The notes: a model not told the origin generated them from the sequence alone. A stretch of DNA of 64,000 nucleotides from Allobosea caraganae (GCF_003351345.1 NZ_QQTO01000007.1:186001-250000); one strand, 5' to 3'. Shown: positions 30,602 through 41,403, counted from the first letter of the stretch. Program-made: numbers and translations.

Positions 30602-31219
30602 TCAGGCTGTCTCGGTGAGGGCGGCACGGCTGTTCGCCTTCGACCATCGTTCGGCGAGGTCGAGGAAATTGCGCAGGATCGTCGCGCCATGCTCGGAAGC
30701 GATGCTCTCGGGATGGAACTGCACGCCGTGCAGCGGCAGCTCGCGATGCGACAGCGCCATGATCAGGCCGTCCTCGGTCGCGGCCTCGATCTCCAGCTCG
30801 GTCGGGCAGCTCTCGCGCGCCACGATGAGCGAGTGATAGCGCGTCGCCTGGATCGGCCCGTTGATGCCGTGGAACAACCCGCGGGCGCGATGCGTGATCG
30901 TCGAGATCTTGCCGTGCATCGGCAGCGGTGCGCGGATGACGTCGCCGCCAAAGGCCTGGCCGATCGCCTGCAGGCCGAGGCAGACGCCGAAGATCGGCAC
31001 GCTTGCGGCGCCCTCGCGCACGAGGTCGAGGCAGATGCCGGCCTCGTTCGGCGTGCAGGGGCCGGGCGAGAGCACGATCGCGTCATGGCCGCCGGCGAGC
31101 GCCTCTTCAGCGCTTAGCGCATCGTTGCGGCGCACTTCGACCTCGGCTCCGAGCCCGCCGATCAGATGGACCAGGTTCCAGGTGAAGCTGTCGTAATTGT
31201 CGATCAGCAGGACGCGCAT
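30602..31219 (-). CDS. trpG: Anthranilate synthase component II (glutamine amidotransferase)
   Basis: Releases ammonia from glutamine for TrpE. 205 residues, class I amidotransferase: the nucleophile is in [29 protein letters not shown] is the oxyanion loop, and the His/Glu pair is in [14 protein letters not shown]. It is not fused to TrpE or TrpD. It is the first gene of the minus-strand trpGDC-moaC-moeA run, so the 218-base region to its right (31220-31437), shared with the divergent patatin gene, should hold its promoter. Confidence 0.96.
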   Translation of the reverse strand: MRVLLIDNYDSFTWNLVHLIGGLGAEVEVRRNDALSAEEALAGGHDAIVLSPGPCTPNEAGICLDLVREGAASVPIFGVCLGLQAIGQAFGGDVIRAPLPMHGKISTITHRARGLFHGINGPIQATRYHSLIVARESCPTELEIEAATEDGLIMALSHRELPLHGVQFHPESIASEHGATILRNFLDLAERWSKANSRAALTETA

Positions 31220-31437
31220 TGTCGCTCTCGGCCTCCCGACCGCGATTGTTGGCGAAGGTCATGCCCGTTCAAGGGTCTGCCGGTCAAGCTGTTGTACCGG
31301 CAAAGCCATTCCGCGCAGGCGGATCGACGCCTTCGCGATTGCCTAACGGCACCGGCAGGCGACATGATGCGAACCACTTGATAAATGCGATGCGGCCGTC
31401 ACGGCTGCGTCAAGCGGCGGTGGCATGCGGTAGCGTG

Positions 31438-32637
31438 ATGGTTGGAGTGTCTCAGATCGGGCGATGGCTGGCGGTTGGCGCAGCGCTTGTGCTTGCCGCA
31501 TGCAATACCGGCGAGCGGCCCCGCGCGTTGCCAATGGAGGAACTGGCGACGGCCGAGGTCGTCAACTACGGCACGATCCGCTTCTGGGGCGATGCCGTCG
31601 CCGAGAACACCAGCCAGTATCTCGACAACCAGTACAAGCAGATCGCCGCCTCCGGTTGCCGTCCCTGCCAGTCCGCCGCGACCTTCCTCGCGCTGTCCGG
31701 CGGCAGTGGTGACGGTGCCTATGGCGCCGGCTTCCTCGCTGGTTGGACGGCGCGCGGCGACAGGCCGCAATTCGAGGCCGTGACCGGCGTCAGCACCGGC
31801 TCTCTGGCCGCGCCCTTCGTCTTCCTGGGATCGAAATACGATGATGCGCTGCGCGAGATCTACACCCGCTACGGCGACGAGCAGCTCTTCCGCACCAAGG
31901 GCGTCTTCGGGCTGCTCAGCGAGTCGCTCTACGACAACGCGCCGCTGCGGCTGATCATCGAGCGCTACACCACCGACGCACTGCTGGACGAAATCGCCGC
32001 CCAGCATCGCAAGGGCCGCCGGCTGCTGGTCCAGACCACCAACCTGGATGCGCAGCGCCCGGTGATCTGGGACATGGGCTCGATCGCGGCAAGCGGCCAG
32101 CCTGACCGCAAGAAGCTCTTCGTCGACATCCTGCTGGCTTCGGCCGCGATTCCGGCAGTGTTCCCGCCAGTGCGGCTCAACGTCACCAGCAATGGCCGGG
32201 CCTATGACGAGCTCCATGTCGATGGCGGCGTGACCTCGCAGATATTCTTCGCGCCGCCGGGGCTCGATCTGAAGGGCGCGGCGCAGCGCAATCTCGGCCA
32301 TCAGCGCAAGCTCTCGCTCTACGTCATCCGCAACGGCAAGCTGAAGCCGGAATACCGGGCCTCGGTCCAGACCGTCGTCGGCCTCGCGACCCGCTCGATC
32401 GCGACGCTGGTGAAGTACCAGGCGCTGGCGAACATCTGGACGATCTCGGCTGCGGCCGAGCGCCTCGGAGCCCGCTTCTCCTTCACGGCGATCCCCGAGA
32501 GCTTCCAGGAAAAGCAGCGCTCGGATTTCGACACCAACTACATGAAATCGCTCTTCGATCTCGGCTTCGAGCAGGCGCAGAGCGGCAAGGCCTGGGAGAC
32601 CGAGCCGCCGCTTTCGCCGACGCTGTCGATGCGGTGA
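31438..32637 (+). CDS. Patatin-like phospholipase lipoprotein
   Basis: Predicted lipid acyl hydrolase anchored in the envelope. From the ATG at 31438 the product has 399 residues with a lipoprotein signal peptide ending in the lipobox LVLAAC. Patatin features are the glycine-rich oxyanion segment ALSGGSGDGAYGAGFLAGW, the serine nucleophile in VTGVSTGSLAAPF, and the catalytic aspartate in HVDGGVTSQIFF. Starts at 31390 or GTG 31435 are also possible but lengthen the signal region. It sits with a VOC gene on the plus strand between trpG and trpE. Substrate unknown; phospholipid or poly-hydroxyalkanoate-type lipid is possible. Confidence 0.88.
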   Translation: MVGVSQIGRWLAVGAALVLAACNTGERPRALPMEELATAEVVNYGTIRFWGDAVAENTSQYLDNQYKQIAASGCRPCQSAATFLALSGGSGDGAYGAGFLAGWTARGDRPQFEAVTGVSTGSLAAPFVFLGSKYDDALREIYTRYGDEQLFRTKGVFGLLSESLYDNAPLRLIIERYTTDALLDEIAAQHRKGRRLLVQTTNLDAQRPVIWDMGSIAASGQPDRKKLFVDILLASAAIPAVFPPVRLNVTSNGRAYDELHVDGGVTSQIFFAPPGLDLKGAAQRNLGHQRKLSLYVIRNGKLKPEYRASVQTVVGLATRSIATLVKYQALANIWTISAAAERLGARFSFTAIPESFQEKQRSDFDTNYMKSLFDLGFEQAQSGKAWETEPPLSPTLSMR

Positions 32638-32650
32638 GGCGAGGGAAGCA

Positions 32651-33289
32651 ATGCTGCAGCGCGATCACCTGACCGTCATTGCGCCCTCGCTCGCCGAGGG
32701 CGTCGCCCATGTCCGGAGCTGCCTCGACCTCGACATCCCCTATGGCCGCGCCCATGACGGCATGGGCACACATAACCACCTGCTGCGGCTGGGCGACGAC
32801 GTCTATCTCGAGGTCATCGCGGTCGACCCCGCTGCGCCGCCCCCCGGGCGCCCGCGCTGGTTCGGACTCGATGATTCCGGGCTGGTGCGAAGCAACTGGG
32901 ACGAGGGCTTTCGCCTGCGCGGCTGGGTCGCGCGGACGACCGGCATCGCCGACATGCTGGCGCGGCACGGCGCCATTCTCGGCGAGGAGGTCCGGCTCAC
33001 GGGCTCGGGGCGCTCCTTCTCCTTCGCGGTTCCGCCAGGCGGCGCGCTGCCGCTCGCGGGGCTCGCACCCTCGGTGATCGATCGCGGCGGGTATCCTCCG
33101 TCGATTGCCGCCATGCCGGAGCTCGGCGCCCGGCTGCGCTCGTTCACCGTCGAGCATCCGCAGCCCGAGGACGTGGCGGCGCTCTATGAGAGGCTAGGCG
33201 TCGAAAACCCGCCCGATATCCGCCGCGGCGAGCGCCTGCGCTATCGGGCGATGATCGAGACGCCGGCCGGGCTGAGAGAGCTCAACTGA
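32651..33289 (+). CDS. VOC family protein (Glyoxalase_3-like)
   Basis: 212 residues. LQRDHLTVIAPSLAEGVAHV at the start and THNHLLRLGDDVYLEVIAVD form the first VOC half; the second half is diverged and ends in a helix/strand tail. The pattern fits the glyoxalase-like PF13468 group rather than a classical glyoxalase. It begins 13 bases after the patatin gene, so the two form a small operon, and ends 15 bases from the convergent trpE stop. Function unknown. Confidence 0.8.
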   Translation: MLQRDHLTVIAPSLAEGVAHVRSCLDLDIPYGRAHDGMGTHNHLLRLGDDVYLEVIAVDPAAPPPGRPRWFGLDDSGLVRSNWDEGFRLRGWVARTTGIADMLARHGAILGEEVRLTGSGRSFSFAVPPGGALPLAGLAPSVIDRGGYPPSIAAMPELGARLRSFTVEHPQPEDVAALYERLGVENPPDIRRGERLRYRAMIETPAGLRELN

Positions 33290-33304
33290 AGCGGAGCGCT
33301 CCCG

Positions 33305-34819
33305 CTACTGCCCCCGCCCGGCCCGCGAGGCGAACCTGATCGCCTCTTCCGCCGCCTTGAACAGGGCCTTGGCCTTGTTGATGCACTCAAGCTGCTCGGA
33401 GACCGGGTTGGAATCGTAGACGATGCCGGCGCCGGCCTGGACGTGCATGCGCCCATCCTTGACCACCGCGGTGCGCAGCACGATGCAGGTGTCCATCTCG
33501 CCATTGGCGCCGAAATAGCCGATGCAGCCGCCATAGGCGCCGCGCGCGTCGTGCTCAAACTCGTCGATGATCTCCATCGCCCGCACCTTCGGCGCGCCCG
33601 AGACCGTGCCGGCCGGGAAGCCCGCCGCGAGCGCCGCGAGCGCGTCATGCTGCGGATCGATTTCGCCCTCGACATTCGAGACGATGTGCATGACCTGGCT
33701 GTAGCGCTCGATGAAGAAGGAATCCGTCACCTTCACCGTGCCGATCTTGCTGACGCGGCCGACATCGTTGCGGCCGAGGTCGAGCAGCATCAGGTGCTCG
33801 GCCCGCTCCTTCGGATCGGCGAGCAGCTCCTCGGCCAGCGCCTCGTCCTCCTGCGCCGTCTCTCCGCGCCGCCGCGTGCCGGCGATGGGGCGGATGGTGA
33901 CGGTGTCGTCGCGCAGCCGGACCAGGATCTCCGGGCTGGAGCAGACGATCTGGAAACTGCCGAAGTCGAGATAGCACAGGAAGGGCGCCGGATTGACCCG
34001 CCGCAGCGCCCGGTAGAGCGCGAAGGAGGGCAGCGCGAACGGCGCCTCGAAGCGCTGCGACAGCACGACCTGGAAGATGTCGCCGGCGCGGATGTACTCC
34101 TGCGCCTTGCCGACCATCTCGTGGAACTCGGCCTCGCTCGTATTCGAGACGACCGCGGGCTCGGGCAGGGCGCTGATGTCGATCGCGGCCTCCGAGGGCA
34201 GGGGACCCTCCAGCGCCATCACCACGGCGTCGAGCCGCTCCTGCGCCCGCTCATAGGCGGCCCGCGCCGGAACGCCGACCTGCGGCCGGACCGGGGTGAC
34301 GAGATGGATCTCGTCGCGCACCGAATCGAACACCACCATCAGCGTCGGCCGCATCAGGATGGCGTCGGGAACGCCGGTGCCGGTCTCCTTGGGTTCGGGC
34401 AGGCGCTCCATCAGGCGCACCATGTCGTAGCCAAGATAGCCGAAGATGCCGGCCGCCATCGGCGGCAGGTCGTCCTCACTCGGGATCGCGCTTTCGGCGA
34501 GCAGGGCGCGCAGGCTCTCGAAGGCCGGGCGCGGATCGGGCTGGAAGCTCTCGCCGAGCGCCGTGCGGCAGAGCGAGGCCTCGCCGTGGTGGCAGCGCCA
34601 GAGCACGTCTGGCTCGATGCCGATCATCGAGTAGCGGCCACGCACGGCGCCGCCCTCGACCGATTCGAGCAGGAAGGCCGGCCCTTGCGTGGCATGGCGC
34701 AGCTTCAGGAAGGCCGCGACCGGCGTCTCGCAATCGCCGACCAGCGCCTGGCGCAGCAACTGGACGTTGCCCGCGTCATAGGTCGCGGCGAAGCGTTCGA
34801 AATCGGAGAGAAGCGGCAT
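33305..34819 (-). CDS. trpE: Anthranilate synthase component I
   Basis: Makes anthranilate from chorismate and ammonia. 504 residues. PAFLLESVEGGAVRGRYSMI contains the LLES-type tryptophan feedback site; the chorismate-binding domain shows ICSSPEILVRLRDDTVTIRP, IAGTRRRGETAQEDEALAEE, DLGRNDVGRVSKIG and FPAGTVSGAPKVRAMEIID. The start ATG shares one base with the stop of the upstream foldase gene (TGATG), implying co-transcription from the ppiD-like promoter. It is separated from trpG by two plus-strand genes. Confidence 0.96.
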   Translation of the reverse strand: MPLLSDFERFAATYDAGNVQLLRQALVGDCETPVAAFLKLRHATQGPAFLLESVEGGAVRGRYSMIGIEPDVLWRCHHGEASLCRTALGESFQPDPRPAFESLRALLAESAIPSEDDLPPMAAGIFGYLGYDMVRLMERLPEPKETGTGVPDAILMRPTLMVVFDSVRDEIHLVTPVRPQVGVPARAAYERAQERLDAVVMALEGPLPSEAAIDISALPEPAVVSNTSEAEFHEMVGKAQEYIRAGDIFQVVLSQRFEAPFALPSFALYRALRRVNPAPFLCYLDFGSFQIVCSSPEILVRLRDDTVTIRPIAGTRRRGETAQEDEALAEELLADPKERAEHLMLLDLGRNDVGRVSKIGTVKVTDSFFIERYSQVMHIVSNVEGEIDPQHDALAALAAGFPAGTVSGAPKVRAMEIIDEFEHDARGAYGGCIGYFGANGEMDTCIVLRTAVVKDGRMHVQAGAGIVYDSNPVSEQLECINKAKALFKAAEEAIRFASRAGRGQ

Positions 34820-36729
34820 CAGTTCGTCGTGCCGCCGGTGGCGTTCCTGAATGCGGCGTCGTTGAACGAGACGCCGAGATCGGCCTGCAGCTTGGCGACA
34901 TAGGCCGTCAGCATGTCCTCGCTGATGCTGGAGCCGAGCAGGCGGGCGAAGTTCTCGGCCTCCTGCGTGGTGCGCGCATAGGGCGGCACCGTGGCGCTGT
35001 CGACCTTGAACAGCACGCGCCCGTCGCCGGCTGCGGCGGAGTTGCTCTTGCCGACAGGGGTGCCGAAGATCAGCGTCACGACATTGGCTGGCAGCTCCGG
35101 CTTCTGGTCCTGGCGTCCCAGGTCCTGCGCCTGCTCGATCGTCAGCCCGGCCGCGGCCGCGACGACCTCGAAAGCCTCGCCGGCATCGAGCTTCTGCACC
35201 AGCTCGCGGGTCTTGGCCGAGAGCCTGTTGGCGACCTCGTCGCCGTGCCATTGCGCCTCGACCTGCGCCTTGACCTCGTCGAAGCTCTGGTCGCGCGAGG
35301 GATCGATCTTGGTGACGTCGAACCAGACATAGCCGGCGTCGCGCGGTAGGCGGATCGCCTCGTTGTCGACGCCGATATCGGAGCGGAAGATCGCCTGCAG
35401 CGTGCTGTCGCCGCCCGGCAGCGCCTCTTCCTGGGTGCCGTCGGGCTTGCGCAGGCGGGCGTCGGCCGGGCCGAGCGCGCGCAGGTTCAGCTTGAACTCG
35501 GCGGCGATCTCGGCGAGCGGCTTGGCGGCGGCGCGCTGGTCCTCGATCTTGTCGTGCAGCTCGGTGAGCTGGCTCGAGGCCTTGCCGGTGGCGATCTCGG
35601 CCTTCACCTCGCCGGCGACCTCCTCATAAGGCCGCACATGCCCGGGCTCGACCTTGGTGACGCGCAGCAGCACCGGGCCGAAGGCGCCGTCGACCGGCGC
35701 GCTGACCGCGCCTTCCGCAAGCTCGAAGGCGCCGTTGCGCACGGCCTCGTCGAAGACCTGCGGGCGGGTGAAGGTGCCGAGCGTCAGGTCCTTCTCGGCG
35801 ACGTTGCGCTCGGCCGCGATCGACTCATAGGTCGCGCCGCCGTCGATCTTGGCCTTGGCCGCCTGGGCGTCCGTCAGCGAGGGGAAGCTGATCTGCTGGA
35901 TCGTGCGCTGCTCGGGCGCGGTGAAGCGCTGCGCCTTGATCTGCTCGTAGCGCGCCTTGGCCTCGTCGTCGCCGATGGTCGCAGGGTTGGCCAGCGCCTC
36001 GGCCGTGATCGCGAGCAGGTTGGCGCTGCGGTATTCCGGAGCGCGGAACGAGGTCTTGCGTTCCTCGAAATAGGTCTTGAGCTGCGCCTCGCCCGGCGCG
36101 GCGATCTCGCCGGCGGCGCTGGCCGGCACCTTGGCGAAGGTCACGGTGCGGCGCTCGTTGCGCAGGCGGTGGCCGAGCTCCTGCAGGGCGACGGGCGCAC
36201 CCACTGCGCCGACGACCATCTCGGCCAGCTCCTGGCGCAGGATCGTCTCGCGCTGCGTGCGCACATAGCTCTGCTCGGTGAAGCCGTTGGTGCGCAGCAG
36301 GTCGTTGAAGCGCGGCGCCGAGAAATTGCCGGAGGCATCGCGGAAGTTCGGATCGTCGAGGATGAGGTTGCGGATCGTCTCGTCGGAGACGGCGAGGCGC
36401 ATGTTGCGCGCCGTCTGGTCGAGCGTCGCCTCGGTCAGCAGCTTCGCCAGCACCTGGCGGTCGAGGCCGATCGCGCGGGCCATTTCAGGCGTGATCGCCC
36501 GGCGCTGCTGGCGCGTCAGGTTTTGCACCTCGTTCTGGTAGGCGGTGCGCATCTGCTCGATGCCGATCTCCACCTTGCCGACCTTGGCGACCTCGTTGCG
36601 GCCATAGCCGCGGAAGATGTCGCCGACGCCCCAGATCGCGAAGGCGCCGATCAGAACGCTGAACATCAAGACGATGAGAAGCTTGCCGAGGAAGGTCTCG
36701 CCCGCCTTGCGGATGCGCTGCATCATCAT
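34819..36729 (-). CDS. PpiD/SurA-like periplasmic peptidyl-prolyl isomerase
   Basis: 636-residue membrane-anchored periplasmic foldase. One transmembrane segment lies near residues 13-33 (FLGKLLIVLMFSVLIGAFAIWG), then a SurA-N-type chaperone domain (EVAKVGKVEIGIEQMRTAYQ onward), and a parvulin-like region at about residues 240-370 (FTAPEQRTIQQISFPSLTDA to PVDGAFGPVLLRVTKVEPG). The remainder is PpiD-like. It belongs to the SecYEG-linked folding helpers; enzymatic isomerase activity is uncertain, as in E. coli PpiD. The gene heads the trpE transcript and is divergent from tpiA. Confidence 0.9.
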   Translation of the reverse strand: MMMQRIRKAGETFLGKLLIVLMFSVLIGAFAIWGVGDIFRGYGRNEVAKVGKVEIGIEQMRTAYQNEVQNLTRQQRRAITPEMARAIGLDRQVLAKLLTEATLDQTARNMRLAVSDETIRNLILDDPNFRDASGNFSAPRFNDLLRTNGFTEQSYVRTQRETILRQELAEMVVGAVGAPVALQELGHRLRNERRTVTFAKVPASAAGEIAAPGEAQLKTYFEERKTSFRAPEYRSANLLAITAEALANPATIGDDEAKARYEQIKAQRFTAPEQRTIQQISFPSLTDAQAAKAKIDGGATYESIAAERNVAEKDLTLGTFTRPQVFDEAVRNGAFELAEGAVSAPVDGAFGPVLLRVTKVEPGHVRPYEEVAGEVKAEIATGKASSQLTELHDKIEDQRAAAKPLAEIAAEFKLNLRALGPADARLRKPDGTQEEALPGGDSTLQAIFRSDIGVDNEAIRLPRDAGYVWFDVTKIDPSRDQSFDEVKAQVEAQWHGDEVANRLSAKTRELVQKLDAGEAFEVVAAAAGLTIEQAQDLGRQDQKPELPANVVTLIFGTPVGKSNSAAAGDGRVLFKVDSATVPPYARTTQEAENFARLLGSSISEDMLTAYVAKLQADLGVSFNDAAFRNATGGTTN

Positions 36730-36910
36730 GTCAGTCGTTCTTTCCTGCGTCCTGCCGCGTGGTCGCGGCGTGAGCCTTCAGCTTTAATCGTTGGCGCTTA
36801 TAGGAACCGATCGTGCCGCCCGCAATCGCCGCGTGCTCTTGCCGCCTGATTGCGGCGCCGGCTAGGCGTTGCTAGACGCAAAACGGACAACAAAAAGGGA
36901 GATCCGGCAG

Positions 36911-37672
36911 GTGACGCGCAGCATCAGGCCACTGGTGGCCGGCAACTGGAAAATGAACGGGCTCAAGGCCGATCTCGCCGTCGCGACGGAGGTGGCGAAG
37001 GGCTACGCGCCGGAGCTGAAGGGCAAGGTCGATCTCGCCATTTGCCCGCCCGCGAGCCTGCTTTTCATGGCGAGCGCCGCGCTGATCGGCTCGCGCATCG
37101 CCACCGGCGGGCAGGATTGCAGCGCGCAAGGCTCCGGCGCCTTCACCGGCGAGGTCTCCGCCGCGATGCTGACTGACGCGGGCGCGACCTATGCCATCGT
37201 GGGTCATTCCGAGCGCCGCACGCTCCATGGCGAGACCAACGCGATCGTGAAGGCCAAGGCCGAGGCCGCGCAGAAGGAATTGCTCGTCCCGATCGTCTGC
37301 GTCGGCGAGACCCGCGAGGAGCGCGAGGCCGGCAAGGCGCTCGCCATCGTCCGCAGGCAGATTCGCGGCTCGGTTCCGGATGGCGCGAGCGCCGCCACAT
37401 TGGTCGTCGCCTATGAGCCGGTCTGGGCCATCGGCACCGGGCTCACGCCCACGGCGCAGGATGTCGCGGAGATGCACGCGGCGATCCGCGCCGAGCTCGG
37501 CAAGCTGCTCGGCAAGGCCGCTGCGGCCGGCGTGCGCTTGCTCTACGGTGGCTCGGTCAAGCCTTCGAACGCGGCCGAATTGATGAACGTCGCCAATGTC
37601 GACGGCGCGCTCGTCGGCGGCGCGAGTTTGAAGGCCGAGGAGTTCCTGGCCATCGCCAAGGCTTGCGTCTGA
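36911..37672 (+). CDS. tpiA: Triosephosphate isomerase
   Basis: Interconverts dihydroxyacetone phosphate and glyceraldehyde 3-phosphate. 253 residues from GTG at 36911, preceded by GGGAG. The catalytic residues are visible: lysine in [10 protein letters not shown], histidine in [10 protein letters not shown], and glutamate in [16 protein letters not shown]; the phosphate loop is [16 protein letters not shown] longer in-frame start at 36869 would add 14 residues and is less likely. Divergent from the foldase gene. Confidence 0.96.
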   Translation: MTRSIRPLVAGNWKMNGLKADLAVATEVAKGYAPELKGKVDLAICPPASLLFMASAALIGSRIATGGQDCSAQGSGAFTGEVSAAMLTDAGATYAIVGHSERRTLHGETNAIVKAKAEAAQKELLVPIVCVGETREEREAGKALAIVRRQIRGSVPDGASAATLVVAYEPVWAIGTGLTPTAQDVAEMHAAIRAELGKLLGKAAAAGVRLLYGGSVKPSNAAELMNVANVDGALVGGASLKAEEFLAIAKACV

Positions 37673-37838
37673 AAACCTGCGCCTGACGCCTCTGCAATCC
37701 GGCCGTTGCAGGAATGACGCAATTGCCGGGTGGCACAGTCTGAAACTGCGTGCTATGTGCCGCGCCGAAGCCGCTACCGGCGGCACGCGGCGCGGGCACC
37801 CTTGGCGGCGGCCTGCGCCATACCTATTTCGCGAGATC

Positions 37839-38258
37839 ATGCAGAACGTTCTCATCGTCATCCATCTGATCATCGTGATCGCGCTCGTCGGCGTGGTCCT
37901 GCTGCAGCGTTCCGAAGGCGGCGGCCTCGGCATGGGCTCGGGCGGCGGAGGCGGCGTCGGCGGCTTCATGACCGGCCGCGGCCAGGCCAACGCGCTGACC
38001 CGCGCCACTGCGATCCTGGCGGGCGCCTTCTTCCTGACCTCGATCGCGCTCGCGATCCTGGCCAATCAGGGCCGCACGCAGCGCTCGATCATCGATGGCG
38101 CGCCGGCCTCGACTGCGCCTGCCGCGCCGACCGGCCCGAGCGCCCCCAATGCCAGCGGGCAGGGCGGCGTGCTCGACCAGCTCCGGCAGATGCAGAACCA
38201 AGGCAGCGGCGGCTCGCAACCGCCGACGCCATCGGCGCCCCCGGCGCCGCAGCAGTAA
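37839..38258 (+). CDS. secG: Preprotein translocase subunit SecG
   Basis: Small non-essential part of the SecYEG channel. 139 residues: a first membrane helix (MQNVLIVIHLIIVIALVGVV), the cytoplasmic loop LLQRSEGGGLGMGSGGGGG, a second helix (ATAILAGAFFLTSIALAIL), and a Pro/Ala/Ser/Gln-rich cytosolic or periplasmic tail of about 55 residues typical of alphaproteobacteria. ATG at 37839 places the first helix at the N-terminus. Two tandem terminators follow. Confidence 0.95.
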   Translation: MQNVLIVIHLIIVIALVGVVLLQRSEGGGLGMGSGGGGGVGGFMTGRGQANALTRATAILAGAFFLTSIALAILANQGRTQRSIIDGAPASTAPAAPTGPSAPNASGQGGVLDQLRQMQNQGSGGSQPPTPSAPPAPQQ

Positions 38259-38273
38259 CGGACGACAGGGCAG

Positions 38274-38300
38274 GGGCCGGGAAACCGGCCCTTCTCTTTT
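38274..38300 (+). terminator. Terminator 1 after secG
   Basis: Stem GGGCCGG / CCGGCCC closed by a GAAA tetraloop, then TTCTCTTTT. It is the first of two near-identical terminators. Confidence 0.85.
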
Positions 38301-38311
38301 GTGGGAAAGCT

Positions 38312-38336
38312 GCCGGGAAACCGGCCCTTTTCTTTT
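38312..38336 (+). terminator. Terminator 2 after secG
   Basis: Stem GCCGG / CCGGC with the same GAAA loop, then CCTTTTCTTTT. The core CCGGGAAACCGGCCCTT is shared with terminator 1, showing a local duplication of about 38 bases that isolates pyrG from secG. Confidence 0.85.
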
Positions 38337-38440
38337 GGTGTGAGCCTGCCGATGCGTCAGCGCGGCTAGGCTGTGGACAAGCGTGCGGGGCAGGGCGGTG
38401 TTGCACGCCGGCGCTTCGCGAATCGCAAACCTGGGTCTAG

Positions 38441-40081
<1,641 letters not shown>

Positions 40082-40084
40082 CGG

Positions 40085-40253
40085 CCTTCCCTTCTCCCCT
40101 TGCGGGAGAAGGTGCCCCGAAGGGGCGGATGAGGGGTCGCGCTGCCCTTTCCGAATGTCGAGGACGTCACGCGCGATGTTGCAATCGTCGCGCGACCCCT
40201 CATCCGTCAGCGCTTCGCGCTGCCACCTTCTCCCGCAGGGAGAGAAGGGAAGG
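40085..40253. repeat. Large imperfect inverted repeat after pyrG
   Basis: Left arm about 40085-40142 (CCTTCCCTTCTCCCCTTGCG through GATGAGGGGTCGCGC) and right arm about 40190-40253 pair almost throughout. Each arm carries the GCGGGAGAAGGTG unit that is a dispersed intergenic element in Rhizobiales, here as two head-to-head copies. Transcribed, it would fold as a roughly 60-bp stem at the pyrG 3' end. Confidence 0.88.
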
Positions 40254-40357
40254 ACGCGGCTCCCGAACAAATTGCCCGATACCCGCTGGCGAAACCGCGC
40301 CGGCCGCTTATAGTCTGCCGCAATATTCGATCAGTCGAAGGCTTGGGGGCAGGCACG

Positions 40358-40759
40358 ATGACGATCTCCATGGCCGGCTTGCCGGCATTTCTGCTGTATT
40401 TCTGCGTGGGCAGCGCCTTGATCGCCGGGTTTGCGGTGATCTATTTGCGACTCACTGCGCATGATGAGATCGCGCTGATTCGCGCCGGCAATCTCTCCGC
40501 TGCGGTCGCCTTCGGCGGCAACCTCGCCGGCTTCTCGATCCCGCTCGAAAAGGCGATCGCTCAGGCGAGCAGCATTCCCGATTGCGTGCTCTGGGCCGTC
40601 GCCGCGATGCTGATCCAGTTCGCCGTCTACGGCCTGGCCCGCCTCCTGATCCCCGAGCTTTCCAAGAAGATCGAGGAGGACAAGCTGCCCTCCGCCGCGA
40701 TGCTCGCGGTCATCGCCGTGATCAGCGGCACGCTGGCCGCCGCCAGCATGACGATCTGA
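40358..40759 (+). CDS. DUF350 membrane protein (YjfL-like)
   Basis: 133 residues with four hydrophobic helices (starting AGLPAFLLYFCVGSALIAGF), matching DUF350. Short loops and conserved polar residues in DEIALIRAGNLSAAVAFGG are typical. The ATG at 40358 follows GGGGGCAGG; an upstream in-frame ATG-like start adds five residues. It lies 10 bases before a DUF1190 gene and then a GspS-like ATP-grasp gene, the same order as E. coli yjfL-yjfM-yjfC. Molecular function unknown; a channel or membrane partner of the ATP-grasp enzyme is a guess from context. Confidence 0.88.
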   Translation: MTISMAGLPAFLLYFCVGSALIAGFAVIYLRLTAHDEIALIRAGNLSAAVAFGGNLAGFSIPLEKAIAQASSIPDCVLWAVAAMLIQFAVYGLARLLIPELSKKIEEDKLPSAAMLAVIAVISGTLAAASMTI

Positions 40760-40769
40760 GGGCAGGGCG

Positions 40770-41402
40770 ATGAAGCGCTCGACCCAGATCGGACTTGCCG
40801 CCGTGGGCGTCGTGCTCGTCGCCTCGTTCTGGCCGCGCGGCGACGATTCGTCGGACGAGAACCTCGTCTACAACTCGCTGGCCGATTGCCGCGCCGCCGG
40901 CCAGCTCAGCGCGAGCCAATGCGAGCAGCGCTTCAACGAGGCCTCCGCCAACCATCTCCGCGATGCCAAGAAGTTCACCAGCACCAGCCAATGCGAGACC
41001 GAATATGGCAGCGGCAGCTGCCAGAGCGCGGTCTGGAACGGCGCCCAGGTCGTCATTCCCGCACTCGCCGGCATCATGCTGGCGCGCAGCTTCGCCCAGG
41101 GTGGCGGCGCGGCCCAGCCCCTGCTGCCGCCAACCAACCAGGCCTGCCCGCCTGGCAGCCAGGCCGAGGGCTGCCAGCAGGCACGCTCGTCGTCATCCTC
41201 GTCGTCCAGCAGCAGCGGTGGCGGCGGCTATCGCAGCAGCAGCTCCTCGTCCTCCTCGGCGCGCGCCTATTCGACCTCCTCGGGCGCTACGGTCATTGCT
41301 CGCGCCGGCTCGTCACCGGGAAGCGCCACGGCGACGAGCGTCTCCTCGCGCGGCGGCTTCGGCTCGACCTCGCATTCTTACAGCTCCTCGTCGTCGTCCT
41401 GA
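40770..41402 (+). CDS. DUF1190 protein (YjfM/YgiB-like) with serine-rich tail
   Basis: 210 residues. A short N-terminal hydrophobic segment (IGLAAVGVVLVASFW) anchors or exports it; the DUF1190 core follows with conserved cysteines in LADCRAAGQLSASQCEQRFN, SQCETEYGSGSCQ and NQACPPGSQAEGCQQ, suggesting disulfides in the periplasm. The last 70 residues are low complexity, with runs of eight to ten serines, glycine and tyrosine. It is 1 base from the next gene, so the cassette is co-translated. Function unknown. Confidence 0.85.
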   Translation: MKRSTQIGLAAVGVVLVASFWPRGDDSSDENLVYNSLADCRAAGQLSASQCEQRFNEASANHLRDAKKFTSTSQCETEYGSGSCQSAVWNGAQVVIPALAGIMLARSFAQGGGAAQPLLPPTNQACPPGSQAEGCQQARSSSSSSSSSSGGGGYRSSSSSSSSARAYSTSSGATVIARAGSSPGSATATSVSSRGGFGSTSHSYSSSSSS

Positions 41403-41403
41403 G

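Noticed and set aside
41190..41400. Repeat array resembling CRISPR
   Set aside because: The repetition comes from serine codons inside the DUF1190 gene; there are no constant repeats and unique spacers.
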